Positions 1 to 8,377 of a DNA stretch of 64,000 nucleotides are shown here, one piece after another. This DNA is from Gleimia hominis (GTDB taxonomy: Bacteria > Actinomycetota > Actinomycetes > Actinomycetales > Actinomycetaceae). A program made the position numbers and the translations under genes. The notes beneath the pieces were generated by a model. The model did not search any database. It was given only the letters and a program-made list of their open reading frames with translations, and was not told the DNA's origin. Numbering within the stretch: the stretch's first letter is position 1; every line of letters starts with the position of its first letter. Location of the stretch: the NCBI RefSeq assembly GCF_002871945.2, contig NZ_CP126963.1:1674001-1738000 (forward strand), written 5' to 3'.

Positions 1-675
1 ATCCAAAGCCAAATTCTCCCAAAACTTCTTGAAAGCACCAGCTTCGGTCAGGTCGCACAACACGGGGTACTTATGTCTAATCGTTTCAAAATCAACTGTG
101 CGAACGGAAATCTGCGGGGCCTCCAAATCGAATGCGGGGGCACGCAGCGCGTAAGCCTTAGCGACTTGCCGAGTTTCAAACTGGCGTTGCAGCGCCGCCC
201 GGGTAGAGGCCCGCGTTGAGCAAAGCACCAAACCAGAAGTCAATCGGTCTAACCGGTGGGCCGCCACAATCTGATCGTTGTGTTCTTGCCGGCGCAACGC
301 CACAGTCAGTGACCTCGCCACGTATGCGCCACGCGGCATCGTGGCGATACCCGCTGGCTTATCTGCCACCAGCCACCCATCACCGCGCGCAACAACTGGG
401 ATTTCAATGGGAGCACGCACTTCGTCCGCAATCGGCCGGTAAAGCCACACGCCCCGGGTTAGCACAGCTGCTGGTGCAGTAGCTGGGATCGGCTGCCCCC
501 AGCGGTCGACAGCCCAGCCGCCCTCAAAAATCTGATCTAACTGGGTGGGCGACAAGGTGGGGTAACGCTGCGCGAACCAATCGCGAACACTACCTTCCAG
601 CGGAATCTGGTGAGCGCGCGGATGCCACACGCGCGTAGGGTATACCCCGCGGTACGCAGGCGGAGTGCGCGTCAT
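1..675 (-). CDS. RluA-family pseudouridine synthase (3' part cut by window edge)
   Basis: This is the first 225 codons of an RNA pseudouridine synthase, which converts specific uridines of rRNA or tRNA to pseudouridine. Reading the minus strand from the ATG at 675 gives an open frame to the window edge. It contains the RluA active-site motif HRLDRLTSGL at about residues 140-149; the Asp of HRLD is the catalytic residue of the family. Upstream is the usual VADKPAG segment (about residue 110). A weak purine-rich stretch (AGCAGGGA) precedes the start. The N-terminal 80 residues do not look like a clear S4 domain. Which uridine is modified cannot be told from this. The family call is firm, the exact subgroup is not. 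Confidence 0.85.
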   Translation of the reverse strand, partial: MTRTPPAYRGVYPTRVWHPRAHQIPLEGSVRDWFAQRYPTLSPTQLDQIFEGGWAVDRWGQPIPATAPAAVLTRGVWLYRPIADEVRAPIEIPVVARGDGWLVADKPAGIATMPRGAYVARSLTVALRRQEHNDQIVAAHRLDRLTSGLVLCSTRASTRAALQRQFETRQVAKAYALRAPAFDLEAPQISVRTVDFETIRHKYPVLCDLTEAGAFKKFWENLALD

Positions 676-692
676 GTCCCTGCTTTCACTAC

Positions 693-850
693 TACTCGTA
701 TTGTTTCTCTCTCTAGTACTCATATTGTTTCTTCAGCACCCGCACGATTAACAGTGGGATCGCGATGGAGTCAACACCGACACATTAGCGGCAGATGCCA
801 CACCGGCAGATTAGCAACAGATTCCACACCGGCAGATTAGCGGCAGATTA
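693..850. repeat. Two short tandem repeats in the rluA-like/lysP-like spacer
   Basis: The 300-base divergent spacer (676-975) holds two separate repeats. TACTCRTATTGTTTCT occurs at 693-708 and 717-732 (period 24). CCACACCGGCAGATTAGC occurs at 798-815 and 824-841 (period 26), with a partial earlier copy from about 783. The spacer must contain the promoters of both divergent genes. The repeats could be operators or simply duplication events. No convincing -35/-10 pair was picked out. Confidence 0.6.
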
Positions 851-975
851 ATTGAATTGCGGCGAACTCAACACGCGATCATTGATTAAAACAGGCGTGG
901 TACTTTGCAAATCTTTAGTGTGCGGGATACTTTGACCCTATACCGATTTTATCGTTGAAGCCTGAGGAATTATGC

Positions 976-2508
976 ATGTCTAAGCCAAGAAGCAGCACTG
1001 GCGCGCCGGGCGAAGAGAACCTTCACCGAAGCCTACGCGCTCGCCACCTGAACATGATCGCGATTGGTGGTGCGATTGGTACGGGCCTGCTAGTTGCATC
1101 CGGTGGGTCTATTTCAACAGCCGGCCCCGGTGGAGCGCTCGTAGCTTACGGTGGGATCGGCATAATGGTGTACCTGCTGATGCAGTCGCTTGGCGAAATG
1201 TCCACGTGGCTACCTACCTCAGGTTCGTTCGAAACGTGGGCAACCAGGTGGGTGAGCCCCTCATTCGGTTTCGCACAAGGTTGGAACTACTGGTTCAACT
1301 GGGCAATCACGGTGGCGGCCGAACTGGTAGCAGTTGCGATCGTGATGCGGTACTGGTTGCCGGGCGTGCCCGCTTGGGTGTGGTCCGCCATTTTTCTCGC
1401 GCTCCTATTTTTGGTGAACGCGTTCACCGTAAAAGGATTCGGGGAAACCGAGTTCTGGTTCTCCTTAATTAAAGTGGTCACAGTTATTATTTTCTTAGCC
1501 CTGGGGGTCACCATGATTTTAGGGATCATTGGTGAAAGCCCAGGCTTTTCCAATTGGACCACGGGGGACGCCCCGTTTGTTGGGGGGTTCTTCGGCACTT
1601 TCGGGATCTTCATTATCGCTGGCTTTTCTTTCCAGGGCACGGAGCTTCTGGCTGTTGCTGCTGGGGAGGCCGATGATCCTGAGAAAACAATTCCCCGGGC
1701 TGTGCGCGCCGTGTTCTTCCGGATCACACTGTTTTACATCGGGGCAATCATAGTGATCGGTTTCTTACTTCCGTACACTGACCCCCACCTGCTTGCCTCC
1801 GACGTGGAGGATGTGGCGGTGTCACCATTTACCCTCATTTTTGAAAGAGCCGGTATTTTAGGGGCAGCAACCCTCATGAACGCCGTAATCTTAACCGCCA
1901 TTCTTTCGGCTGGTAACTCCGGCATGTACGCATCTTCGCGGATGCTGTACTCGATGGCGGTTTCCGGTAAAGCACCCAAGATTTTCACGAGGGTGAACAG
2001 CCGTGGGATTCCCATGTACGCGTTGATCGCAACCACTGCGGTGGGTGGGTTCGCGTTCCTAACCTCGTTAATTGGTGATGGTGCCGCATATTTGTGGTTG
2101 GTGAGTGTTTCTGGTTTAGCGGGGTTCGTCACCTGGGCGGGCGTAGCTTGGTGTCACTACAAGTTCCGACGCGCGTTCTTAGCGCAAGGACACAAGTTGA
2201 GTGAGCTACCATTTAGAGCACGGTTCTACCCGGCAGGCCCGATCGTGGCGCTAGCTATGGTGCTGGTCGTGATTATTGGGCAGAACCACGAACTCTTCCG
2301 TGGTACCGCGTCATTCACCTCCGTGCTGTCGACATACATTGGTTTGTTCGCATTCCTCGCATTGTGGGGCGGACACAAACTAGTGACCCGCAAACCTAAA
2401 GTACGTGCGCAAACAGCCGACCTCTCGCGAACAGACAAGACCTCAACAGACGTCGTTTCTAATGCAACGGACTCAAAAGGTACTACTCCGAAGAGGCTCC
2501 AACAATAG
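976..2508 (+). CDS. LysP-like amino acid permease (APC superfamily)
   Basis: This is a 510-residue polytopic inner-membrane transporter of the amino acid-polyamine-organocation family, probably a proton-coupled importer of a cationic or other amino acid. The family signature is clear: GGAIGTGLLVASG in the first membrane segment (about residues 31-43) and GFSFQGTELLAVAAGEADDPEKTIPRA in the middle. About 12 hydrophobic segments follow, then a polar, Thr/Ser-rich cytoplasmic tail of roughly 45 residues. I chose the ATG at 976 rather than an in-frame TTG at 955 because GAGGA (965-968) sits at correct spacing before the ATG. It is close to LysP in motif content, but the substrate is inferred. An ABC cassette starts 24 bases downstream on the same strand. 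Confidence 0.85.
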   Translation: MSKPRSSTGAPGEENLHRSLRARHLNMIAIGGAIGTGLLVASGGSISTAGPGGALVAYGGIGIMVYLLMQSLGEMSTWLPTSGSFETWATRWVSPSFGFAQGWNYWFNWAITVAAELVAVAIVMRYWLPGVPAWVWSAIFLALLFLVNAFTVKGFGETEFWFSLIKVVTVIIFLALGVTMILGIIGESPGFSNWTTGDAPFVGGFFGTFGIFIIAGFSFQGTELLAVAAGEADDPEKTIPRAVRAVFFRITLFYIGAIIVIGFLLPYTDPHLLASDVEDVAVSPFTLIFERAGILGAATLMNAVILTAILSAGNSGMYASSRMLYSMAVSGKAPKIFTRVNSRGIPMYALIATTAVGGFAFLTSLIGDGAAYLWLVSVSGLAGFVTWAGVAWCHYKFRRAFLAQGHKLSELPFRARFYPAGPIVALAMVLVVIIGQNHELFRGTASFTSVLSTYIGLFAFLALWGGHKLVTRKPKVRAQTADLSRTDKTSTDVVSNATDSKGTTPKRLQQ

Positions 2509-2532
2509 GGACGGCATGAGAGGATAGGTGCT

Positions 2533-3272
2533 ATGCACCGTCCATGCATAACGATCGAGAAGCTTCAGCAAGGATACGGTCGAACCACCGTACTTGAAGG
2601 AATCTCCACCGAACTTTCATGTGGAACGATTGCACTGCTCGGAAAAATGGCGCTGGGAAAACAACGCTCCTACGAACGCTCGCCGGCCAACTAAAACCTC
2701 AAGTCGGCCGCATCCTACTAAATGGGGCTGATGTTTACACCAACAGAGACACGACCATAACCAGTCGTATCGGTTATCTTCCCCAACGCATGAGCTACGA
2801 CCCACGCCTACAGGTCTCCCAGTTCCTAGCGTACGTAGCTTGGATGCGCGGTATCACCAGGAAATCACTTACCTCGGAGATAGAGCTGGCGCTGCATAGA
2901 TTTGAAATAACGAAGCTTACCCACGATAAAATGGGCAACCTATCAGGCGGCCAGCTACGTCGAGTTGGGCTTGCTTTAGCCACTATAGGTGAACCTGATT
3001 TTCTGATCCTAGACGAACCTTCCGTCGGTCTCGACCCCGTGCAAAGACTACAATTTCGCAAGTACCTCCAAGCCGACTTAGCACCTATAGTGCTCATCTC
3101 CACACACCTGCTTGAAGATGTTCAACATATAGCAAACCGGGTCATTGTGCTCCACAATAAACAACTACATTTCGACGGCACAGTAACCAACCTCGAATCT
3201 GCTGCTCAAAACAGCATAGTTGCAAATATGAGCAAAGCAGAAGCAGGCCTAGCGCAAATTTTGAACGAGTAG
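2533..3272 (+). pseudogene. ABC transporter ATP-binding subunit, frameshifted at the Walker A motif
   Basis: This is an ABC ATPase, probably energising an ABC-2 type exporter made with the next two membrane proteins. Translation from the ATG at 2533, which has GAGAGGA before it, gives a normal ABC N-terminus ending ...GTIALLGK. It then leaves the frame at 2641-2647, where GGAAAAATGG has five A's. The -1 frame continues as NGAGKTTLLRTLAG with a Q-loop (YLPQ), signature motif LSGGQLRR, Walker B FLILDEP and H-loop STHLLED, to the stop at 3272. One missing A in the run would account for the break. A ribosomal or transcriptional -1 slip on the A-run would also restore a full protein of about 246 residues. 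Without slippage the product is non-functional. Sequencing error is the third option. Confidence 0.8.
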
Positions 3273-3316
3273 CAGAAGAGAACTTTATTCCACATTCCTA
3301 GTTTTATTACAAGAGC

Positions 3317-4588
3317 ATGACCTCGCAAACACCACCCACATTTATCCGACTGAAAAACCTCGCATTGCTTTATGCAATATCCACGACGGCGGCCTGCGCC
3401 CTCCTTTTATGGCAGCGTAACAACTGGCTTGTTTCCCCTACGGCAACTGCCTCTATGGGATTACTGCCCCTACTTTTCTTGAGCCCAATATTTGCTTCTA
3501 TCCAATGTCATATAAGTCGCGGACAGGCATCACTAAACCTACGCAATTGGATGAGGTTTACCCCTCGCAAGAAACTACAAGCTAATCTAAGCACCATCAG
3601 CCCTGTGCTCCTAGTCGCATTCTTATGCGCCCTCAGCCTCGTGGTTTTCGCCAACATTATTTCATATAAGGAAATGAGCAGTCCCGACGCAATTCCAATA
3701 TGGGGACCCATCGCAGGCTACCTAGCGTTAATGCTGCTATCCATATCCTGCGGTCACGTTATCACCGCACTCGCGTTACCCCGTACCGTATCCCCGGTGC
3801 TCGCATTTATCCTAAGTTTTGCAGCCGGATTGTTCTGCACTCAATATGGAACTACGGAACCCTACCAAGACATTGATAAAAGGACGTTACTTGCGCTAGT
3901 TACCGCTACTATTGCTATGTTCTTACTAGCAATCAACACCTACCCAGTTATTTCTAATCCTCAAAAATTTCTAGTTGCCGCAACTATTGCGGTAGTTCTC
4001 GCCACTCCGATGGGAGTGGCGACCATTCGTCCGCAGATTGTATTACGCACACCAGCGGATCCAATCTGCACCGCATCTTCGCCGCAGATCTGTGTTTGGC
4101 ACGAACACAAGTGGGCATTACAGCCACTTTCACAGTTTACCCAAGCACTGTCCCACTATTTACCAACTGGGATGCATCTTTCCTCAAGAATAGAAGAACT
4201 CGGTTTGGATGGAACCGCTAACGCGTCAAAATCCATCCCCATAACTGCAAATATGCGCACCAACCAGGCGCAACTACGAACAAGCTACCTTTTAACTGTT
4301 ACGAACCGCTACTACACAGGCCTAGACATGACCCCACAAGCTAGCGAAGCACGCAGTAATCTAGAGCTCTGGCTCTTCACCGCAGCTCTGACAGGGGCGA
4401 ACTACAACAATATTAAACGACACACCGAGCTAGAAGAAGTTTTCGAGTCGCACCCAAACTCGGAGACAACACCAGAACTGTACGACGAGCCGACAATCGA
4501 ACGGGTAAAGAACGTATTAAAACAGCCCAAACACGTTCAAAAACAATGGGCAAATCAGCAGTTCAAACTTTCTACTCAAAAGCACTAA
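3317..4588 (+). CDS. Polytopic membrane protein, ABC-2 type permease candidate
   Basis: This is a 423-residue integral membrane protein of no firmly recognised family. The first ~250 residues hold about six hydrophobic segments. The C-terminal ~170 residues are soluble and begin with a Cys-containing stretch (ICVWHEHKWALQPL) that resembles C-terminal domains of actinobacterial proteins coded next to ABC ATPases (DUF7224-like; recalled, not searched). It follows the ATPase gene by 44 bases, so it is probably the transmembrane subunit of that transporter. Composition is AT-richer than the flanking genes, with many ATA, TTA and CTA codons, suggesting the cassette was acquired. The substrate is unknown; antimicrobial export or peptide immunity would be typical for such cassettes but is only a guess. 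Confidence 0.6.
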   Translation: MTSQTPPTFIRLKNLALLYAISTTAACALLLWQRNNWLVSPTATASMGLLPLLFLSPIFASIQCHISRGQASLNLRNWMRFTPRKKLQANLSTISPVLLVAFLCALSLVVFANIISYKEMSSPDAIPIWGPIAGYLALMLLSISCGHVITALALPRTVSPVLAFILSFAAGLFCTQYGTTEPYQDIDKRTLLALVTATIAMFLLAINTYPVISNPQKFLVAATIAVVLATPMGVATIRPQIVLRTPADPICTASSPQICVWHEHKWALQPLSQFTQALSHYLPTGMHLSSRIEELGLDGTANASKSIPITANMRTNQAQLRTSYLLTVTNRYYTGLDMTPQASEARSNLELWLFTAALTGANYNNIKRHTELEEVFESHPNSETTPELYDEPTIERVKNVLKQPKHVQKQWANQQFKLSTQKH

Positions 4589-5178
4589 GCATGTTCCAGA
4601 TATTACGAACCCACGCCCGCGTGCGTCACCTCTGTGCGGTCACATGCATTTGTATAGCTGCTTTTGTCGCAAGTTTACTTATTGGTGGGCACGCACAAGT
4701 GCATTCACTATCCCAACCTGGCGGGGTAACTCCCCTGGGACGGATTATTAGCCTACTTATACCTATATCTCTATTCTCGCTAACCACCCCCGGTTTCGAA
4801 CAAGACTACAGCTGCCATGCACGTAAGGGCTTCGATCTTGCTTGGAATTTAGGCGCATTGACCACCTGCTTACTACTTGGTGTTTGGCTTGGATACTGGG
4901 GCAATGACCTATACGTATTAGCAATTCCACGGTTGTTCTGCTTCCTGTGGGCCACCTGCATTATCTCACGTGAAACTCTGGGCGCCCGCTACACATGGAT
5001 CCTCCCCTCGGGCGCCACCCTTATATTTGGCCTCCTCATTCCCCCCGAGTCAAGCAGCACCTGGAACGTTCTAACGTCGCAAAACCATGTGTTGTTTGCC
5101 TGGGCCCTTCCGCTGTTAACCACACTTTTGGCGCTAGGCATCAAGCGTTTTCCAATTTCCCAGTTCTGGAATTCGTAA
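4546..5178 (+). CDS. Small polytopic membrane protein, third gene of the ABC cassette
   Basis: This is a membrane protein of 210 residues with about six hydrophobic segments and no recognisable motif. The frame opens at ATG 4546, overlapping the preceding gene by 43 bases. An alternative ATG at 4591, directly after the preceding stop, would give 195 residues starting MFQILRTHARVRHL. Neither start has a good ribosome site, so translational coupling is likely. Cassette position suggests a second membrane subunit of the transporter encoded by 2533-4588. The 3' end, including the stop codon, lies inside a degenerate tandem repeat (5161-5253). Composition is AT-rich like its two upstream neighbours. 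Confidence 0.55.
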   Translation: MGKSAVQTFYSKALSMFQILRTHARVRHLCAVTCICIAAFVASLLIGGHAQVHSLSQPGGVTPLGRIISLLIPISLFSLTTPGFEQDYSCHARKGFDLAWNLGALTTCLLLGVWLGYWGNDLYVLAIPRLFCFLWATCIISRETLGARYTWILPSGATLIFGLLIPPESSSTWNVLTSQNHVLFAWALPLLTTLLALGIKRFPISQFWNS

Positions 5179-5253
5179 CTCAGCATCGACCTGCCGGTTC
5201 TGGAATACGTAACCCAACACTGATCTACCCATTCTGAAACACCTGATTCAACC
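5161..5253. repeat. Degenerate ~34-bp tandem repeat at the 3' end of the membrane gene
   Basis: Two good copies (5161-5194, 5195-5229) and a third partial copy (5230-5253) share the core KTTCTGGAAWWCGTAACYCA. The first copy contains the last codons and stop of the upstream gene, so the array looks like repeated duplication of a gene end. No terminator hairpin with a T-run is visible here. Confidence 0.6.
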
Positions 5254-5255
5254 GC

Positions 5256-5561
5256 TTACGCAGGTTTCGCAACTGGTTTCAATAAACTTGGCGTTACTTC
5301 ACTTTCCACCACAACCGATAGTTGCTTACGGGCACGCTTCGCGCTGGCAACCAAACCTGCGATTGCCGCGTCCCCAAGTTCACGCGGACTCACTGCCACA
5401 TTTTGTAACCCCAAGAACGTCATTGCCCGCATCGCCTGCTTCACCGTGCGCGCACGCACTCCCCACGCACCAATCAGCCCATCATCAACCAGTGCGTTAA
5501 GTGCCGCTATCAACCGCGCATCCACCAGCTCATCCGCGTTAAATCCAGGTAGATAAACCAT
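5256..5561 (-). pseudogene. Remnant of an aldo/keto reductase-like gene
   Basis: This is an open frame of 101 codons on the minus strand. Its N-terminal part (ALNALVDDGLIGAWGVRA) resembles the segment of aldo/keto reductases in which a partner protein region is followed by GKIRAxGVS, normally about 140 residues into a ~320-residue protein. The N-terminal half of the barrel with its catalytic Tyr and Lys is absent. Its 5' end abuts the truncated 5' end of the divergent antiporter gene, so both appear cut at one junction near 5553-5575. It is probably not a functional enzyme. The family call rests on a short match and is tentative. Confidence 0.45.
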
Positions 5562-5600
5562 GTCCGGTGCCCGCCCCTACTGTGGGCCCTTGCACGCAAA

Positions 5601-6926
5601 ATGACGTGGGGAGCAATCAAAACTCAACTATCGACGATCGCCTCACTGTCAATCGCTCTCGTGTTCGTTACGATCGGTGTGCTCACCGGGTTAATACTAT
5701 GGCTCCTCCCGGTGGTGGGCGTGGCTGGAGCAATCGTGCTGGCTGCAGCTTTAGCGCCACCAGATCCGGTGGCAGTTGATGCTATTGCAGTATCCGCAGG
5801 TATCCCTAGACGCATCACCTCAACCCTATCGACCGAAGGCCTGTTTAACGACGCCGCATCGATCGTGACATTCAACCTAGGGTTAAACGCGCTACTGGCT
5901 GGCTCCGAACTATCTTTAGCCGATGGCATCAAGAGCTTTTTATGGGCTGTGGTAGCCGCGGTGATACTGGGGCTAGCGGTGGGGCGAGCAGCAGCGTGGT
6001 TCAGCGACCATGTCAACAACGTCACAGCCCGAAATGCTTTGACCTGGGTTTTACCTTTTGCGGTGTATGCAGTTGCTGAGCATATTGAGGCGAGCGGTGT
6101 TATCGCAGTCGTTATAGTCGCGATTGAACTGACCTCCAGAGCCCGTCTAAGCGCAGCGGACCGCCTGTCGGGAGCCGCGTTTTGGGACACAATCGAAATG
6201 CTATTCACAGGCGTGGCATTTGGGTTAATCGGCCTTTCCGTTAGCGCCGCAATAGACGAAATCGGCACCGAGCTGTGGCACGCCGCTTTAGTTGGGCTGG
6301 TACTGGGAGTCGCAGTAATTATCGTGCGCTTTATTTGGATGCTTATTGCGACAAAAATTAATCAGCGGCGCAAACGCTGCTTTGTTGCTCCACTAGACAT
6401 ACAAGAAGTGCTAGTGATGACGTGGGGTGGGATGCGCGGCCTAGTCACCTTAGCGTTAGCCCTGTCTATTCCCGCGAGCGCCTCTGCCACACTCCACCAT
6501 GAAGCTTCGGTAATCTCCCTGGTGTTCCTGGTGGTAACCATGGTTATCCCCGGGCTGACCCTTCCATCCCTCATGCGGACTCTTAATCTAAACGACACTA
6601 CCCAGCCCATTGACGACCTGCAAAAGCGCGCGCGCAAAGCCGCTGCGAACTACATTTTAGAAAAGAAGGGACGCCCTAACTCAAGATCACGCCAAGAAGC
6701 CCAGGAAGAGTTGAAGAACCGTTTTGCTCGCTATAAGGAAAACTCCGAGCGCAGTAAAGAAGATCGAAAACAGTTGATCCAAAAGACCAAAGAACTTCGG
6801 ATTGGAGCGCTGAAAGCCGCGCAAGACGAACTGCTGCGGGCCCGCAATGAACCTGGGATCGAGCCGGGTGCAATCGCCGAGATCCTAGACGACCTAGACC
6901 ACATGATCCTCGCAACCAGGAACTAG
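5601..6926 (+). pseudogene. CPA1-type Na+/H+ antiporter lacking its N-terminus
   Basis: This encodes a cation:proton antiporter of the NhaP/CPA1 family. Core features are present: the LAPPDPVAVDAIA segment, the family-typical GLFNDAASIV stretch with the ND pair thought to bind the ion, further membrane helices, and a long charged cytoplasmic tail (about residues 335-441, Lys/Arg/Glu-rich and probably helical). What is missing is the first 50-70 residues. The homologous frame continues upstream of ATG 5601 as CPPLLWALARK back to about 5568, then hits a stop at 5550-5552 with no usable start between. The protein would lack its first membrane helices. I therefore call it a truncated gene, though expression from 5601 cannot be excluded. 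Confidence 0.7.
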
Positions 6927-6967
6927 CTGCGCGCCCACACTCGATTACTTAGACAACCCACCCGATC

Positions 6968-7015
6968 GGGCAGATAAAAACCCGATTTGAGGGGCAGATA
7001 AGAATCCGAACTGGG
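6968..7015. repeat. Tandem 24-bp repeat in spacer
   Basis: Two adjacent 24-base units (6968-6991 and 6992-7015) share GGGCAGATAARAAYCCGA. They lie between the antiporter and alcohol dehydrogenase genes, which converge here. No function is evident. Confidence 0.6.
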
Positions 7016-7082
7016 GCGCGCAGCAAATGTGTGCGTACTGACAGCACGTAAAAACAGTAGCGCCGTCAAGTACTCGTGGTAT

Positions 7083-7131
7083 CTACAGGGACATATCCAC
7101 TACAGCACCTACAGAGACATATCCACTACAG
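7083..7131. repeat. Tandem duplication of the alcohol dehydrogenase gene end
   Basis: CTACAGRGACATATCCACTA plus three further bases occurs twice, at 7083-7105 and 7109-7131 (period 26, one difference). The second copy is the true 3' end of the dehydrogenase gene, coding the final VDMSL and stop. The first copy is an extra gene end just beyond the stop. Confidence 0.75.
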
Positions 7132-8242
7132 CGCGGCCAAGAATCTTGCCTTCACGCAGCTTCTGGTATCCCTCATTCGCCTGCTCTAGTGAGTAGTGAG
7201 TGGTGACGATCGACTTGTAATCAATATCGCCCTGCGCCGCCAGCTTCACTACCTGCGGCAAATCTTTCCGCGTGCGCGCACCGTAATTACCGATAATGGA
7301 TTGCGACCGGCGGACCGTACGGTTAATCTCCACATCCGCGGTCTGCACCCCCGCGCCCAAACCAATCGGAACCATCTTTCCACCATCGCGCAACGAATCT
7401 AACGCAGACTTCCAGGTAGCGGGCGCGCCCAGTGCCTCAAACGCAATATCAACGCCCACACCATCGGTCGCAGCAAACACGGCTTCGCGCACATCCTGCT
7501 TAGCAGAGTTCACAACGTGAGTGGCACCAAGCTTCTTCGCGGCCTCCAGCTTCTCGTCATCAATATCAATCGCAACGATCTTGTCGGCACCAATCGCCTT
7601 ACAGATTTGAATAATATTCGACCCCACACCGCCCGTGGCAGCCACCGCAACCGTGTCCCCATAACGCACGTCCCCACCGTTACGCACCGCACCGAACGCG
7701 GTCAAAGCTGCGCACCCAAGGATCGCGCCCGCAACCGGATCCACGTTATCGGCAACCGGTGCCACCGACGTAGATGGAATCACCGCGTACTCGGCTAGAC
7801 CACCCATTGAATACATCGCGATCTCTTCGCCATCCAGGCTCTGCAACCGAGTCTTCCCGTCGTACAACTTGCCTTTAAGACGGTTGAGGTCAAAGAAAGT
7901 TGAGCACAGATCATCACGGCCCTGCGCACAGAACTCACACTGCCCACACGGCATCAAGAACGCGCCAGCAACTTTCTGCCCCACCTTGAGCCCCGTGTGT
8001 TCATTTCCGGGCCCCAGTTCAACAATTTCGCCCGCCACTTCGTGGCCCAGCACGCACGGCAAAGGGAACTCAATCGAACCAGAGATAACGTGCAGGTCAG
8101 AATGGCACATGCCGCACGCTGAGACCTTAATTAGCACTTCTGCGTTCTTGGGGTGCGGAGTTTTGATCTCCTCTACCTCCAAGCCCTTGTCGTAATCGCG
8201 AAGCACCGCAGCTTTCATCGTTTCCGGTATTTGTACTGACAT
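7109..8242 (-). CDS. Zinc-dependent alcohol/polyol dehydrogenase
   Basis: This is a 377-residue medium-chain dehydrogenase/reductase oxidising an alcohol or polyol with NAD(P). Visible motifs are the catalytic zinc site (CGMCHSDLH about residue 43; GHEVAGEIVELG about residue 66), the structural zinc site with CGQCEFCAQGRDDLC (about residues 98-112), and the nucleotide-binding GGVGSNIIQ (about residue 204) with an acidic residue (AIDID) at the end of the second strand, which favours NAD. A strong AAAGGAG precedes the ATG. It lies 135 bases downstream of a LacI regulator on the same strand and may be read from the LacI-controlled operon starting near 11.9 kb. The substrate is unknown; a polyol, inositol-derived alcohol or simple alcohol is possible. 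Confidence 0.85.
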   Translation of the reverse strand: MSVQIPETMKAAVLRDYDKGLEVEEIKTPHPKNAEVLIKVSACGMCHSDLHVISGSIEFPLPCVLGHEVAGEIVELGPGNEHTGLKVGQKVAGAFLMPCGQCEFCAQGRDDLCSTFFDLNRLKGKLYDGKTRLQSLDGEEIAMYSMGGLAEYAVIPSTSVAPVADNVDPVAGAILGCAALTAFGAVRNGGDVRYGDTVAVAATGGVGSNIIQICKAIGADKIVAIDIDDEKLEAAKKLGATHVVNSAKQDVREAVFAATDGVGVDIAFEALGAPATWKSALDSLRDGGKMVPIGLGAGVQTADVEINRTVRRSQSIIGNYGARTRKDLPQVVKLAAQGDIDYKSIVTTHYSLEQANEGYQKLREGKILGRAVVDMSL

Positions 8243-8377
8243 AACAACTCCTTTGAAGTTAATGCGTTCAGTTCTTTAGTTTGCCACTTGAGGCGAATCC
8301 CGCTTTGCCGCAAGTAGATTACAGTCCCAGCATAGCCACAAATAGCAACCGTCGCTAGGGCTTTGTACTTACATTTA

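Noticed and set aside
216..840. Two short plus-strand frames at the left edge
   Set aside because: The minus strand encodes a clear pseudouridine synthase over 1-675, and the second frame runs through spacer repeats.
5624..6268. 214-codon minus-strand open frame over the antiporter
   Set aside because: Low-complexity Ala/Ser/Thr product, fully inside a recognisable antiporter frame.
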